DNA of 29,731 nt from a bacterium (GCA_030634585.1 DAOWAM010000001.1:1-29731), one strand, 5' to 3'; shown: positions 8,503 through 17,556, numbered from the stretch's first letter. The notes: a model not told the origin generated them from the letters alone. Numbers and translations are program-made.

Positions 8503-10611
8503 TTATCCTTGTATTTTCCAAATTAATTTTCTGATTTGCCAATCACAATATCCTAAATATTGAGCTAATCGTTGATGAACTATTTGTTTAATAGTTAGTT
8601 TTTCTCTTCCATTGAATCCAGTAATCTTAAATTTTATTCCCATTCCTGTTGACACTGATGAATAAGGAAATGAAACTTGCCGTTTATTTTTAGAGAAAAA
8701 AATCGGCGCCCAGCCCATATTCTCCGTCATTACTGCTAAACGAAGATACCGACCATGTTGTTTGTCTTGTTGTTGTAAAAAACGATAAAACTTACTTAAT
8801 AAACTATCCGGTAATAAAGTCATTGTTACTTTATTGTCTTGATATTGATAAAAATTTTGACCTGGACGATGGTATTTACCTTCCTGAGAGAATTTTAAAA
8901 TTGATTGATTGTTCCAAGATTCATCTCCTAATTGATAAATTATTTCTTTACTGGGAACCTCACCTAAATAAATATTGTTTAAATTGTCCCAACCAAAACC
9001 AAGGGGATGAGCCACTTCGGCAAATGACTTACCCGACTGCCATTGGATAAACGCTTGTTTAATAAACTCAAATAATTTCTTGGGTTGTTCAATAATAAAA
9101 TCTTGCCGAGAATAATCAATAAAATTTTGTTTAGCAAAATCAGAAAACTCTTCTGGTGTATGTTCCCAAAAAGTTTTTAAACTAGGTAAATGACGTGAAA
9201 TTTGTAAATCATCAATAACATGCAACACGTCATAAATATCTGTTCCTGCTTTTAATTTATTAATTGCATCTCGCCATTTAATTGCTTTTTCAAATTCTTG
9301 TTGCGCCAAAGCCTTATTCATTTCATCAGTAAATTCCAAAATTATTGAATTAAAGGTAGCACCATAAACTCGTTGGCGATACGGTTTATTTTCTTGTGCT
9401 TGCTGATAAGCTTGTCGATAAGCTTGTCTAATTTTACCTTGTCGCTGCCACTTAAAAGCCAAACTTAAAATTTGTTGATAATAATTTTCTGCTTTTTTAC
9501 ATTCCTGGTCACTAACATTGGGAATAGAAGCGACTACCTCTTTTAATAAATAGGCTCCTTGCTCAATCATTTCTAAACTCCACCACGGTTTACCGGACGC
9601 CCACCAATACTGATCTGATTGTAAGGCCTTATCTAATAATTGCCGTGTTTTTGGATGTTTTTCTTTTTGATGAATTGATTCTACTAAACTAATTACCCAA
9701 TTAGTAAATTTCCATTGCAATTGATGGATTGGATTATTTGGATCTTGCCACAACAAAAATGGATGCTCTTGTTTAGTTTTCGTTTTTTCTTTATCTAACC
9801 AAAAATCTTGTTCTTCAGCCGACCAACTACAAGCACGTGGTTCAATGGTTTGTTGACTTTTCAATTTTTCCACTGCTTCTGAAGCAGTAACTAAATGTGT
9901 ATTTAATTTCTTATCTTGATAAATATCAACTAATAATTTTTCTAATCCTGGACGATGATGACCAAATGTTTCTGCGTCCATTACTGTTAATAAATACCTT
10001 TGTTTATTTATTTCATTTCCTAATTCAGCGGTTAATGATTTTGCTGAACGAACCGTCGCCGATAAAATTAACACGCTGATTCGTTTATCTCTTAATAAAA
10101 AATAAAAATTTGATAAATTGGTAATCTGATAAATTTTACTAAAATCTATTCGCTTATCAGGCCAAGCCAATTGCTCACCAATCATCCAATCAAAGCCCAT
10201 TTGTTTAACAATGTTAGCTAATTTTTTATTGTAGGCTAATTCTGGTGAAAAAAATCCAAGTGGTTGATAAGCCGAACCAAAATATTTCTGATTCGTACTA
10301 ATATTTAGTTCAATTTGACGCTTAATTTCTGTTTCCGGCAACAATGGCAAAAAAGCGTGATATTGAGCCGAACCAGTAAACTCAATTTGTTTTCTTTGCG
10401 CTAACTTCTTCAAATCATCAATCACATCTTGATAACCATGTTTGGCTAATAATTCAGTTAAACAACCATTAATATTAATGGTTAGTTTTGCTACCGGATT
10501 TTCTTTCATTCCACGAATAATTGGTCGATAACTTTCATTGACTACTCTTTCTAAAATATCGGCTTGTTGATTATAAGGTTGATAAAAATGTAAAAAATTA
10601 ATCCAATACAT
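8503..10611 (-). CDS. GH57 alpha-glucan-active enzyme with a long C-terminal extension
   Basis: The protein has 702 residues. The GH57 motifs are in order: LHFYQP (7-12), TGSAQYHAF (79-87), GFFSPELAY (119-127) with the predicted nucleophile E124, and VMDAETFGHH (210-219) with the predicted acid/base D212. WQDPNNPIHQLQW (288-300) is shared with the neighbouring paralog. GH57 members are alpha-amylases, 4-alpha-glucanotransferases, amylopullulanases or branching enzymes; which activity applies here cannot be told. Residues about 400-702 form an extension absent from the paralog. It includes a UvrB/UvrC-type UVR-like hairpin (about 427-454, EFEKAIKWRDAINKLK) and a final region of unknown role. 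There is no signal peptide, so it acts in the cytoplasm. It follows the shorter GH57 gene by 13 bases. Confidence 0.9.
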   Translation of the reverse strand: MYWINFLHFYQPYNQQADILERVVNESYRPIIRGMKENPVAKLTININGCLTELLAKHGYQDVIDDLKKLAQRKQIEFTGSAQYHAFLPLLPETEIKRQIELNISTNQKYFGSAYQPLGFFSPELAYNKKLANIVKQMGFDWMIGEQLAWPDKRIDFSKIYQITNLSNFYFLLRDKRISVLILSATVRSAKSLTAELGNEINKQRYLLTVMDAETFGHHRPGLEKLLVDIYQDKKLNTHLVTASEAVEKLKSQQTIEPRACSWSAEEQDFWLDKEKTKTKQEHPFLLWQDPNNPIHQLQWKFTNWVISLVESIHQKEKHPKTRQLLDKALQSDQYWWASGKPWWSLEMIEQGAYLLKEVVASIPNVSDQECKKAENYYQQILSLAFKWQRQGKIRQAYRQAYQQAQENKPYRQRVYGATFNSIILEFTDEMNKALAQQEFEKAIKWRDAINKLKAGTDIYDVLHVIDDLQISRHLPSLKTFWEHTPEEFSDFAKQNFIDYSRQDFIIEQPKKLFEFIKQAFIQWQSGKSFAEVAHPLGFGWDNLNNIYLGEVPSKEIIYQLGDESWNNQSILKFSQEGKYHRPGQNFYQYQDNKVTMTLLPDSLLSKFYRFLQQQDKQHGRYLRLAVMTENMGWAPIFFSKNKRQVSFPYSSVSTGMGIKFKITGFNGREKLTIKQIVHQRLAQYLGYCDWQIRKLIWKIQG

Positions 10612-10624
10612 AATAAATAAATAA

Positions 10625-11845
10625 TTAATTAATTATTTTACCACTAAAATAATGGTTTGTTTTTTCACCATGTAGATAAGCTTGTTTAATTTTTTGCGGA
10701 ACACCTACTTTCTCCCACTGTTCGATTTGTTGATACATCTTGTTTTTTATATTAATAAGCAATTTTGAGATTTTATTTGCTGGTTGATTTAAGCTTTGAT
10801 AAGCGATGATTAATTCCTTGGCACCTTGTCGAATAAATTTGGGCTCCCACCATGGACTAGCTGATGCCCACCAATACTGGCAAGAAAATAAAGCGCGATC
10901 TAATTTTCGTCTGGCAATTAAATAGTTAATATCTTTTTGTTGTTTAGTAATTTCTTTAATCACCAAATTAGTTAATTGCCACTGTAATTGATGGATTGGA
11001 TTATTTGGATCTTGCCAAAGCAAATAAGGAATGCCGTCTTGTAACTCAATTTCCCGACTAGCCCAACTACATTTTACCGGCTCCACAAAAACTGTTTTTT
11101 TATATTTCGCTAATAATTGAGAAATAGTTAATGTAGTTACTCTTTGACTACTAATTGCTTGTTGCCAAAGTGGTAACATTGCTGGTTGATGATGTCCTAG
11201 GTTTTCTCCATCACAAGCGGTAATTAAGAAATTTTTGATTCGATTATCTTTGGTTAATTGTTGCCAAAAATCTGTGATTGTTTTTATTGCTCCACTGTGC
11301 CAAAAATTACTAACTGTTTGCTGACGAAAAACCACCTTGATTTTTGTTGTTTTGATTTGATACGCTTGATTAAAATTAACTTGGCCAATTTTACCAGAAA
11401 AAGCAATTTCATCTAAAATTATCCATTGATAACCTATTTGTTCTAAAAGAGACACAATTTTTGGATGATAAGCCATCTCTGGCAAAAAGAATCCTCGCCG
11501 TAAAAACTTTTGTTTAAAATATTTAGATAACGTTTGCTCATTTAATCTAATTTGTCGAACAATTTCTGTCTTCGATAATAAAGGTAAAAAAGCATGATAT
11601 TGAGCCGAGCCAGTTAATTCTATTTGTTGTCGATTAACTAATAAAATTATTTTATTCAATAACGGTTTATCATATTTGGCCAACAAATCTACTAAAACGC
11701 CTTGAATATTTAAAGTAATATTAATCTGTGGATGTTTTATTAGCCAATCAATAATTGGTTGATAACTTTCCCGAATAATTCGTTGTAGCATCGCTGGCTT
11801 TTGCCAAATTGGCTGATAAATATGTAATAAATTAGTCCAGTACAT
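10625..11845 (-). CDS. GH57 alpha-glucan-active enzyme, catalytic domain only
   Basis: The 406-residue protein is a tandem paralog of the next gene (8503-10611) over its catalytic part. Motifs are LLHIYQP (6-12), TGSAQYHAF (78-86), GFFLPEMAY (118-126) with nucleophile E123, and ACDGENLGHH (210-219) with acid/base D212. Both catalytic carboxylates are retained, so it is probably active. It ends soon after the shared helical region (ASASPWWEPKFIRQGAKELI) and lacks the 300-residue extension of its partner. No signal peptide is seen. The two copies share the same start (MYW-N-LH-YQP) but differ in most other positions, so the duplication is old. They may split the work, for example one branching or transferring and one hydrolysing. 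Confidence 0.9.
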   Translation of the reverse strand: MYWTNLLHIYQPIWQKPAMLQRIIRESYQPIIDWLIKHPQINITLNIQGVLVDLLAKYDKPLLNKIILLVNRQQIELTGSAQYHAFLPLLSKTEIVRQIRLNEQTLSKYFKQKFLRRGFFLPEMAYHPKIVSLLEQIGYQWIILDEIAFSGKIGQVNFNQAYQIKTTKIKVVFRQQTVSNFWHSGAIKTITDFWQQLTKDNRIKNFLITACDGENLGHHQPAMLPLWQQAISSQRVTTLTISQLLAKYKKTVFVEPVKCSWASREIELQDGIPYLLWQDPNNPIHQLQWQLTNLVIKEITKQQKDINYLIARRKLDRALFSCQYWWASASPWWEPKFIRQGAKELIIAYQSLNQPANKISKLLINIKNKMYQQIEQWEKVGVPQKIKQAYLHGEKTNHYFSGKIIN

Positions 11846-11887
11846 ATTTTATAATATGAAATAACAATAATAGAAATTCTTTCTTTT

Positions 11888-13354
11888 TTACCTGGTCATT
11901 TTTTTATGTTGTCGAATCGCTTTGCGATAAAGAACAACATATTTTTTAGCCGGTAATTGCCAAGAAAACGATTGGCGCATTGCTCGCCAAACCAAATGTT
12001 CCCAAATTCGTGAATATTTATAAGTTTCTAAAGCTCGATTAATAGATAATAATAAAGTAATAGGGTCATAAGTTTTAAAAACAAAACCGTTGCCCCGACC
12101 AGTTTGTGGATTAAAGTTGGTGATTGTATCAGATAGACCACCAGTTTGATGGACAATTGGTACCGATCCATAACGTAAACTAATCATCTGTGAGAGCCCA
12201 CACGGCTCAAAACGAGACGGCATTAAATATAAATCACTAGCAGCATAAACTCGACGCGACATTTTTTCGGAAAAAGGAGTGATAATCGCCACTTGTTGTG
12301 GATATTTTTTGGCTAATTTATGAAAAAAATCACGATATTTTTTATTACCGCTACCAACCACCACAATTTGTAAATTATCTCTTAATAAATAATCTGTGAT
12401 CTGTATAATTAATTCAAAACCTTTTTGTTCTGTCAATCGATTGATAATCCCGATCATCGGAATATCTCGTCCAATTTTTAAAGATAATTTTCTTTGTAAT
12501 GCTGTTTTATTTTTATTCTTTTTATCTAAAGAGTCATAATCATAGCAATAATACAAATTTTTATCAAAAAGAGGGTTAAAAATTTTATAATCAATTCCAT
12601 TAATAATACCATGGACATCCGTTTGTCGCCGACGTAAATATTTATCTAGCCCTTCACCATATTTTTTAGTTAGGATTTCTTGCGCATAACGTTCACTAAC
12701 TGTATTAATTATATCTGCGTATAGAATAGCTCGTTTAGTAAAATTAAGCCAACGATTTCTTTTTGGTTTAATACTAGGTAAACCTTGTCCGTTATCTTTA
12801 TGTTCGGGTGGCACTCTCCACCAATCGAATGGTCCTTGCCATAAAAGATTATGAATAGTAAAAAGTGTGGCCGTATTTTTAAATAATTTTTGATACCGCC
12901 GACTTATCTGTAAATAATTAGGTATCAATCCTGCCTGCCAATCATGACAATGAATTATTTGCGGTTTAAATTTTATTAACGTTAATAATTTTAGTGTAGC
13001 TAGATTAAACAATGAAAAACGCAGACCATCATCTGGATAACCATAAATTTTATGCCGAGAAGTAAATAATTTCTTTTGTTCAATAAAAAAAATTGGATAT
13101 TTATCAGAAGAAATAGTTTTATAAAATCTGACTGGATAACTATATCCATTCAAAATTATCTCTTCTTGATAATTTAATTTTTCTAATTTAAATTTTCCTT
13201 GTTTGATTGTTTGATAATAAGGTACTATTACAATTACTTGGTGCCCTAATCTTTTCAAGGCACGTGGCAAAGAACGTACTACGTCAGCCAATCCACCCGT
13301 TTTAATATAGGGAGAGATTTCTGAAGCAACATGAACAATCTTTAATTTATTCAT
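11888..13354 (-). CDS. glgA: Glycogen synthase (GT5), copy 2
   Basis: The 488-residue protein is a second GlgA. The nucleotide-sugar loop KTGGLADVVRSLP lies at 18-30, a GIINRLTEQKG stretch opens the C-terminal Rossmann domain, and VVGSGNKKY plus FEPCGLSQMISLRYGSVP with GGLSDT complete the donor site. Length and motifs match active family members. It is well diverged from copy 1 (5082-6551): the alignable core is shared but loops differ, including an expanded basic segment around residues 195-206 (KPKRNRWLNFTKR). It lies between GH57 and GH15 genes. A 130-base AT-rich gap separates it from GH15, so a separate internal promoter is possible, though no convincing one was found. Two synthases may handle initiation and elongation, or different primers. 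Confidence 0.93.
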   Translation of the reverse strand: MNKLKIVHVASEISPYIKTGGLADVVRSLPRALKRLGHQVIVIVPYYQTIKQGKFKLEKLNYQEEIILNGYSYPVRFYKTISSDKYPIFFIEQKKLFTSRHKIYGYPDDGLRFSLFNLATLKLLTLIKFKPQIIHCHDWQAGLIPNYLQISRRYQKLFKNTATLFTIHNLLWQGPFDWWRVPPEHKDNGQGLPSIKPKRNRWLNFTKRAILYADIINTVSERYAQEILTKKYGEGLDKYLRRRQTDVHGIINGIDYKIFNPLFDKNLYYCYDYDSLDKKNKNKTALQRKLSLKIGRDIPMIGIINRLTEQKGFELIIQITDYLLRDNLQIVVVGSGNKKYRDFFHKLAKKYPQQVAIITPFSEKMSRRVYAASDLYLMPSRFEPCGLSQMISLRYGSVPIVHQTGGLSDTITNFNPQTGRGNGFVFKTYDPITLLLSINRALETYKYSRIWEHLVWRAMRQSFSWQLPAKKYVVLYRKAIRQHKKMTR

Positions 13355-13484
13355 AAATTATATAAAAATAAATCTTACAAAATCAAATAAATCGATACAT
13401 ATAGACAATGTTCCCAAAACAAAATTAACATTCAATGATTATTTTTTTGTTTTGTTTTCTTATTTTATTCTTTTATTTTGCATT

Positions 13485-14564
13485 TCAAAGGTATCCTAAA
13501 AAGTGGCTAGCAATCACAAACATAGCATGTGACCATGCCAATGGATAAACTCCTATTCTAAAATCATCGAAAATCTGTTCTGGAATATAACCGTCTGTTG
13601 ATTCAAGTCGCATAATTACCCATCGATAATAAGCTAAAGCTTTTTTCTTATCTTTTTTTAATGACCAATAAATTGATAACCAAAAATTAAGAATTGGCCA
13701 ACCACCGCTCCCTTCTTGCGCTGAACCCTCTCCGTCATAATAATCAAATTGGTAACGATGAACACCACCATTAACTACTAGATTTTTTTCTATTTTATCT
13801 ACCATCTTAACTATTTTTGGGTCATCGATATCATAGATCGCAAATGGCCAAATCAATCCCAATAAAGAACTATCAACATTTTTATCTATTAATTTGCCCC
13901 GATTACGATAAAAATAACCATCTTCTTGATTATACGCTTGATTAATTTGTTCAATCATTTGTAAGGCAGTTTCTTTCCAAATATGATTAGAAGTGTCTGT
14001 GTCAGCTGATAAGAGTCCTCGCGCGCACGCGGCGAGAGAATAAGTAAAATTATTTTTTATGGTAGTAGACGTCTGTCGATGACCCTCTTCCCAAAGATCA
14101 ACCGTATGCTTTGAAAAATGATCTTTATCCCAAATATTGACTAACCCGTCTGCTAAACAATTAACTAAATTAACAAATTTTTTGTTTTGTCGTTTCTTCG
14201 TTTCAAAATGATGTTGGATTATCCACAACATTGTTCCCATTTGATCTGGTTCAAAATAAGCGATACTTCCTTTGCGTCCATTGGTCGCGTAATTGCCATA
14301 AAGTCGTTTTTCTCGTTGCAAGTCCTGACAATTTGTCTCTAACCAAGAAAAAAAGGGTTCAGCTATGGATAGTTTTAGTAAATCGGCCGCATAAATAATA
14401 AAAGCGGCATCACGTGGCCAAACCCAACGATAATTAGCCGCGTTTCTAGGAACATAACTTTTATCAGTATTGGCCGCCACAATTGCTCCATTTTCTAAAG
14501 CGCAATCTTTGATCACACGCCGACTTAAAACAATTAATTTTTTGACTCTCTCTTTAAATAACAT
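13485..14564 (-). CDS. GH15 glucoamylase-type glucan hydrolase
   Basis: The protein has 359 residues with an (alpha/alpha)6-barrel of the glucoamylase/glucodextranase family, which removes glucose from non-reducing ends of alpha-glucans. RWVWPRDAAF (46-55) is the conserved substrate-binding segment. DLWEE (156-160) supplies the general acid (E159/E160) and YIPEQ (326-330) supplies the general base E329. SAQEGSGGWP (281-290) and PLAWSHAMFV (341-350) are also typical. It lacks the N-terminal beta-sandwich found in most bacterial GH15 enzymes and has no signal peptide, so it is a compact intracellular form. The start has an AAAGGA just upstream, which lies in the last codons of the decayed ruvC. 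It would yield free glucose that a kinase must then phosphorylate. Confidence 0.9.
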   Translation of the reverse strand: MLFKERVKKLIVLSRRVIKDCALENGAIVAANTDKSYVPRNAANYRWVWPRDAAFIIYAADLLKLSIAEPFFSWLETNCQDLQREKRLYGNYATNGRKGSIAYFEPDQMGTMLWIIQHHFETKKRQNKKFVNLVNCLADGLVNIWDKDHFSKHTVDLWEEGHRQTSTTIKNNFTYSLAACARGLLSADTDTSNHIWKETALQMIEQINQAYNQEDGYFYRNRGKLIDKNVDSSLLGLIWPFAIYDIDDPKIVKMVDKIEKNLVVNGGVHRYQFDYYDGEGSAQEGSGGWPILNFWLSIYWSLKKDKKKALAYYRWVIMRLESTDGYIPEQIFDDFRIGVYPLAWSHAMFVIASHFLGYL

Positions 14565-14565
14565 T

Positions 14566-15052
14566 TTATCCTTTTAATAAAAAATTGGTTTGTAAATAAG
14601 TTAAGACAATCGCAAAAGCGTCGGCCGCGTCATCGGGTGAAGGAATTTATTCTAATTTTAATAAATGTTGTATCATCTCTTGGATTTGTCGCTTAGACAC
14701 TTAACCATAACCAATTAATGCTTGCTTAATTTCTAAAGGTGTAAATTCTTTGATTGCTAAATGAAACTGTTCAGCAATTAATAAAACGACGCCTTCTGTT
14801 TGTCCCACTCACATCGCCGTTTTTACGTTCTTGGTAAAAAACCTTTTCCACAGTAACACTAACGAGTTTAGATTGTTTAATCCATTGGCTAATCTCTCGA
14901 TAAATCTGGGCAAATCGTTGACTAATTGGTTGTTCGAGTAAAGTAGTAATAATACCATAATCAAGAATCTCGATTGTTTTTTTATCAGCAGTTCTTTTTA
15001 ATAGCGCATAACCAGTTGTGGCTGTACCTGGATTAATGCCTAAAATTATCAC
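14566..15052 (-). pseudogene. ruvC: Decayed Holliday-junction resolvase ruvC
   Basis: The reading frame from 15052 gives a clear RuvC N-terminus (ILGINPGTATTGYAL, later VEKVFYQ). The usual GIDPGTATTGY aspartate (D7, a catalytic metal ligand) is changed to Asn. After VFYQ the frame shifts, consistent with a 2-base loss, and the RuvC sequence continues in another frame: NVKTAM, VGQTEGVVLLIAEQFHLAIK, EIKQALIGYG, VSKRQIQEMIQHLLKLE, then PSPDDAADAFAIVLTYLQ. That downstream frame contains three in-frame stops: TGA after KTAM, TAA after GYG, and TAA after KLE. The final TAA (14566-14568) sits two bases from the GH15 start. A substitution, a frameshift and three stops mean true decay rather than one sequencing error. 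yebC-ruvC is a common ancestral gene order. No ruvA or ruvB is in the window. Confidence 0.9.
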
Positions 15053-15106
15053 TGCTTTCTTTCAAATTAAAAATTTAAAAACCGTCTTTTTTATTTGAAA
15101 ATATTT

Positions 15107-15841
15107 TTACTCTTCAAGATTAGTATAAATCTCATTGACATCCGTATGTTCATCTAATTGATCAAGTAGCCTATCTATTTTTTCTTTTACTTCTGCGCGT
15201 TCCATCGTTATTTTATTTTTACTTTCCCAAATTAATTCCGAAGAAGTTATCTTAATATTTTGTTGTTCGATTTTCTGTTTGAGTGTTGTTAGATTTTGAG
15301 GATTAGTGTAAATAAACAAATCTGTTTCTTTCGCCTTCATTTCTGTTGCCCCCCAATCAATAATTTGTAATTCAAAATCATCTAAATTAACAACCTGTTT
15401 TTGACAATGATCAATAATTAACAATCCATAACATTTAAACATCCAAGCAACACTTCCTGATTCAGCTAATTGTCCACCACTTTGTGATAAAATCCGCCTT
15501 AATTCACTAATAGTTCGATTACGGTTATCAGTAATTACTTGAATCAATAAGGCCACTTTGCCTGGACCATAAGCTTCATAAGTAATTTCTTCTATCTTTT
15601 TTCCTTCGTCTAATTTGCCACTGCCTCGCTTAATTGCTCGCATAATATTTTCCTTTGGCATATTGGCTTGTTTAGCTTGTTCAGTTGCTAAGCGAAGTTT
15701 AAAATTAGTATCCTGATCTTCTCCTCCCTCTCGTGTTGTAACAGTAATCACTCGCGCCAATTTAGTAAAAAGTTTGGCACGTTTAGCATCGGTTACTCCT
15801 TTACTTCTTTTTATTTGTGACCATTTTGAATGTCCAGACAT
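15107..15841 (-). CDS. yebC: YebC/PmpR-family protein
   Basis: The 244-residue protein has the normal family length. The N-terminal MSGHSKWSQIKRSKGVTDAK and GPGKVALLI in the middle are family hallmarks, and the acidic C-terminus (LDQLDEHTDVNEIYTNLEE) is also typical. Members have been described as transcriptional regulators and, more recently, as translation factors that help ribosomes at proline stretches. The promoter upstream (15870-15898) makes this the first gene of the long minus-strand run that leads through the ruvC remnant into the glucan genes. Confidence 0.95.
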   Translation of the reverse strand: MSGHSKWSQIKRSKGVTDAKRAKLFTKLARVITVTTREGGEDQDTNFKLRLATEQAKQANMPKENIMRAIKRGSGKLDEGKKIEEITYEAYGPGKVALLIQVITDNRNRTISELRRILSQSGGQLAESGSVAWMFKCYGLLIIDHCQKQVVNLDDFELQIIDWGATEMKAKETDLFIYTNPQNLTTLKQKIEQQNIKITSSELIWESKNKITMERAEVKEKIDRLLDQLDEHTDVNEIYTNLEE

Positions 15842-15869
15842 AAAAATTAAATTAACATTATTTTATTTA

Positions 15870-15898
15870 AGTATAACAAAATTAACCCCTCTTTACAA
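15870..15898 (-). promoter_or_regulatory. Predicted sigma-70 promoter for yebC
   Basis: On the minus strand TTGTAA and TATACT are separated by 17 bases. It ends about 30 bases before the yebC ATG. The -10 has 5 of 6 consensus bases and the -35 has 4 of 6. Confidence 0.6.
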
Positions 15899-15924
15899 TT
15901 AAAAATAAACCCGTGCCATTTTAT

Positions 15925-15953
15925 TTGAATAATAAAGTTAAATCAGTTATAAT
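15925..15953 (+). promoter_or_regulatory. Predicted sigma-70 promoter for the isomerase gene
   Basis: TTGAAT and a perfect TATAAT are separated by 17 bases, about 60 bases upstream of the ATG at 16016. It is divergent from, and adjacent to, the yebC promoter. Confidence 0.65.
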
Positions 15954-16015
15954 AACTTTGAATTACAAAATGAAATTTTGTTATCCAAGTTAATTAAAGA
16001 CTATTTAATAAAATT

Positions 16016-17059
16016 ATGTTGAACTCCTCGTCATCAATTAAAAAATTGAATCAGCAAGCTATGGCTAATCATTTAGCAAATTTTCCCCAACAATGCCTGT
16101 TAGCCTACCAGCAAGCAAAACAACTAAAAATACCCTCCGCCTACCAAGAAATTCGGGAAATTGTTATTGTCGGAATGGGTGGCTCCGGAATTAGTGGTGA
16201 GCTAATTAAATATTTGCCGACTAAATGTCCAGTAGTCCCTGTTCATAATTATCAATTACCCTCTTTTGTTAAACGGCTCAGTTTAGTTATTCTAGTTAGT
16301 TATTCTGGTCAAACAAAAGAAGTTATTTCTTGTTTGAAAGAAGCTCGGCAAAAAAAGGCAAAGATATTAGTTATTAGCAGTGGCGGACAATTATTAAATC
16401 AAGCAAAAAAACTTGCCATTCCTTATTTTAAAATTGATTACTTGTCTCCGCCACGGGTTGCTTTAAGTTGGTTATTTTTTGGTTTATTGGTTATTTTTAA
16501 AAAATTGGCATTAATCACTTTATCAAATGATGAAATTAAAAAAATAATTAATCAATTAACTAAGTTTAATCAGGATCTTATTCCAAAACAATCCACAAAA
16601 AAAACCAACTTAGCCAAACGATTAGGTCAACGTTTAAGTAATCATTGTCTATTAATTATTAGCGCTGATTTTTTAACGCCCGTCTCTTATCGCTGGCAAA
16701 CTCAATTTGCTGAGAATGGTAAGCAAATCGCTTTTTCTTTAGCTTGCCCAGAATTATGTCACAACTTTATTGAAACGATTTCTACTTTACAAACTAATAA
16801 TTTTTTTGTTTTTTTATTGCAAAGTAAATTTTATCAAAAAAATAATCAAAAAATTATAAATTTATTAATCAACCGTTTTAAAAAATATAAAATTAATTAT
16901 TACTTAGTAAAATCTTCAGCGTCTACCCAAATTGGACAACTACTCTCTTGTATTCTACTGGGTGACTGGATTAGTTTTTATTTAGCAATATCAAAAAACA
17001 TTGATCCGATACCGGTTAAAGAAATAGAATACTTCAAGCAATTAATTAATAAAAAATAA
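16016..17059 (+). CDS. Bifunctional phosphoglucose/phosphomannose isomerase
   Basis: The 347-residue SIS-domain protein resembles the archaeal/CPR bifunctional PGI/PMI. This family interconverts glucose-6-P, mannose-6-P and fructose-6-P. The phosphate-binding segments GMGGSGISG (53-61) and SYSGQT (95-100) are intact. AENGKQIAF with E233, and PELCHN with H249, match the catalytic Glu/His pair of the family with the same 16-residue spacing. It is a single-gene unit with its own promoter and a strong terminator, divergent from the glucan operon, and probably feeds hexose phosphate between that operon and glycolysis. No separate pgi or manA is in the window. Confidence 0.9.
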   Translation: MLNSSSSIKKLNQQAMANHLANFPQQCLLAYQQAKQLKIPSAYQEIREIVIVGMGGSGISGELIKYLPTKCPVVPVHNYQLPSFVKRLSLVILVSYSGQTKEVISCLKEARQKKAKILVISSGGQLLNQAKKLAIPYFKIDYLSPPRVALSWLFFGLLVIFKKLALITLSNDEIKKIINQLTKFNQDLIPKQSTKKTNLAKRLGQRLSNHCLLIISADFLTPVSYRWQTQFAENGKQIAFSLACPELCHNFIETISTLQTNNFFVFLLQSKFYQKNNQKIINLLINRFKKYKINYYLVKSSASTQIGQLLSCILLGDWISFYLAISKNIDPIPVKEIEYFKQLINKK

Positions 17060-17072
17060 TCTTTTAGAATAT

Positions 17073-17109
17073 AAAAAACCGACCTCATTCATGTTGAGGT
17101 CGGTTTTTT
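17073..17109. terminator. Bidirectional rho-independent terminator
   Basis: A perfect 15-bp stem (AAAAAACCGACCTCA and its complement) with a 7-base loop and T runs on both strands. It lies between the convergent isomerase and pilin genes and serves both. Confidence 0.92.
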
Positions 17110-17151
17110 ATTTTTTAATCAATTGAATTTTTCGAATAAATTATCTGCTGA

Positions 17152-17556
17152 CTATGTCGGTGGTGTTGTTGTCGTTGGTGCGACTAATGACTGGCCAGTC
17201 AATAAATTAATTACCGCTGTAGCAATCACGTAAGAAAATACGATGATTACTAAACCAATTAGACCATTAATCATTAGTTTCCGCGCTGTTTCCACTTTTT
17301 CTTTATTTCCACCCGCAGTCATCCACTGAAATCCGCCAATAATAATAATAATCAAAGCGATCAATCCCAATAAACTTAGCACCGTTTGTAACACTTTTCC
17401 CACAATTTGGGGTATTGTTCGATTTGTTTGTAACCCAGCCGAATAGGCTGTTTCGTCTAATCCGTATTCATCCGCCAATACTAAAAACATTGGAGATAAT
17501 AACATTACCACTGTTAAGATTAACAAACTTATTCTTAAAATCCTTTTTAATTTCAT
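17152..17556 (-). CDS. Pilin-like membrane protein 1 (Mbov_0395/VirB2-like)
   Basis: A small protein of about 134 residues from the ATG at 17556; a TTG six codons earlier is possible but has no better ribosome site. An N-terminal hydrophobic signal (about residues 5-28) is followed by a short polar segment and two membrane helices joined by GGFQWMTAGGNKEKVETARK. The helix-GG-x-W-MT-GG-basic-helix layout is typical of the type IV-secretion pilin-like proteins common in Patescibacteria. The C-terminus is a Pro/Thr tail (APTTTTPPT). It is the last of four tandem paralogs. Neither assembly ATPases nor a VirB4 gene is in this window, so what they build is not shown. Confidence 0.82.
   Translation of the reverse strand: MKLKRILRISLLILTVVMLLSPMFLVLADEYGLDETAYSAGLQTNRTIPQIVGKVLQTVLSLLGLIALIIIIIGGFQWMTAGGNKEKVETARKLMINGLIGLVIIVFSYVIATAVINLLTGQSLVAPTTTTPPT

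Noticed and set aside
5082..13354. Assembly duplication as the source of the paired glgA and GH57 genes
   Set aside because: The copies differ at most positions and in length, and their flanking genes differ.
14566..15052. Stop-codon reassignment or programmed frameshift as the reason for the interrupted ruvC
   Set aside because: Two different stop codons, a frameshift and a catalytic D7N change occur together, and no other gene in the window contains in-frame stops.
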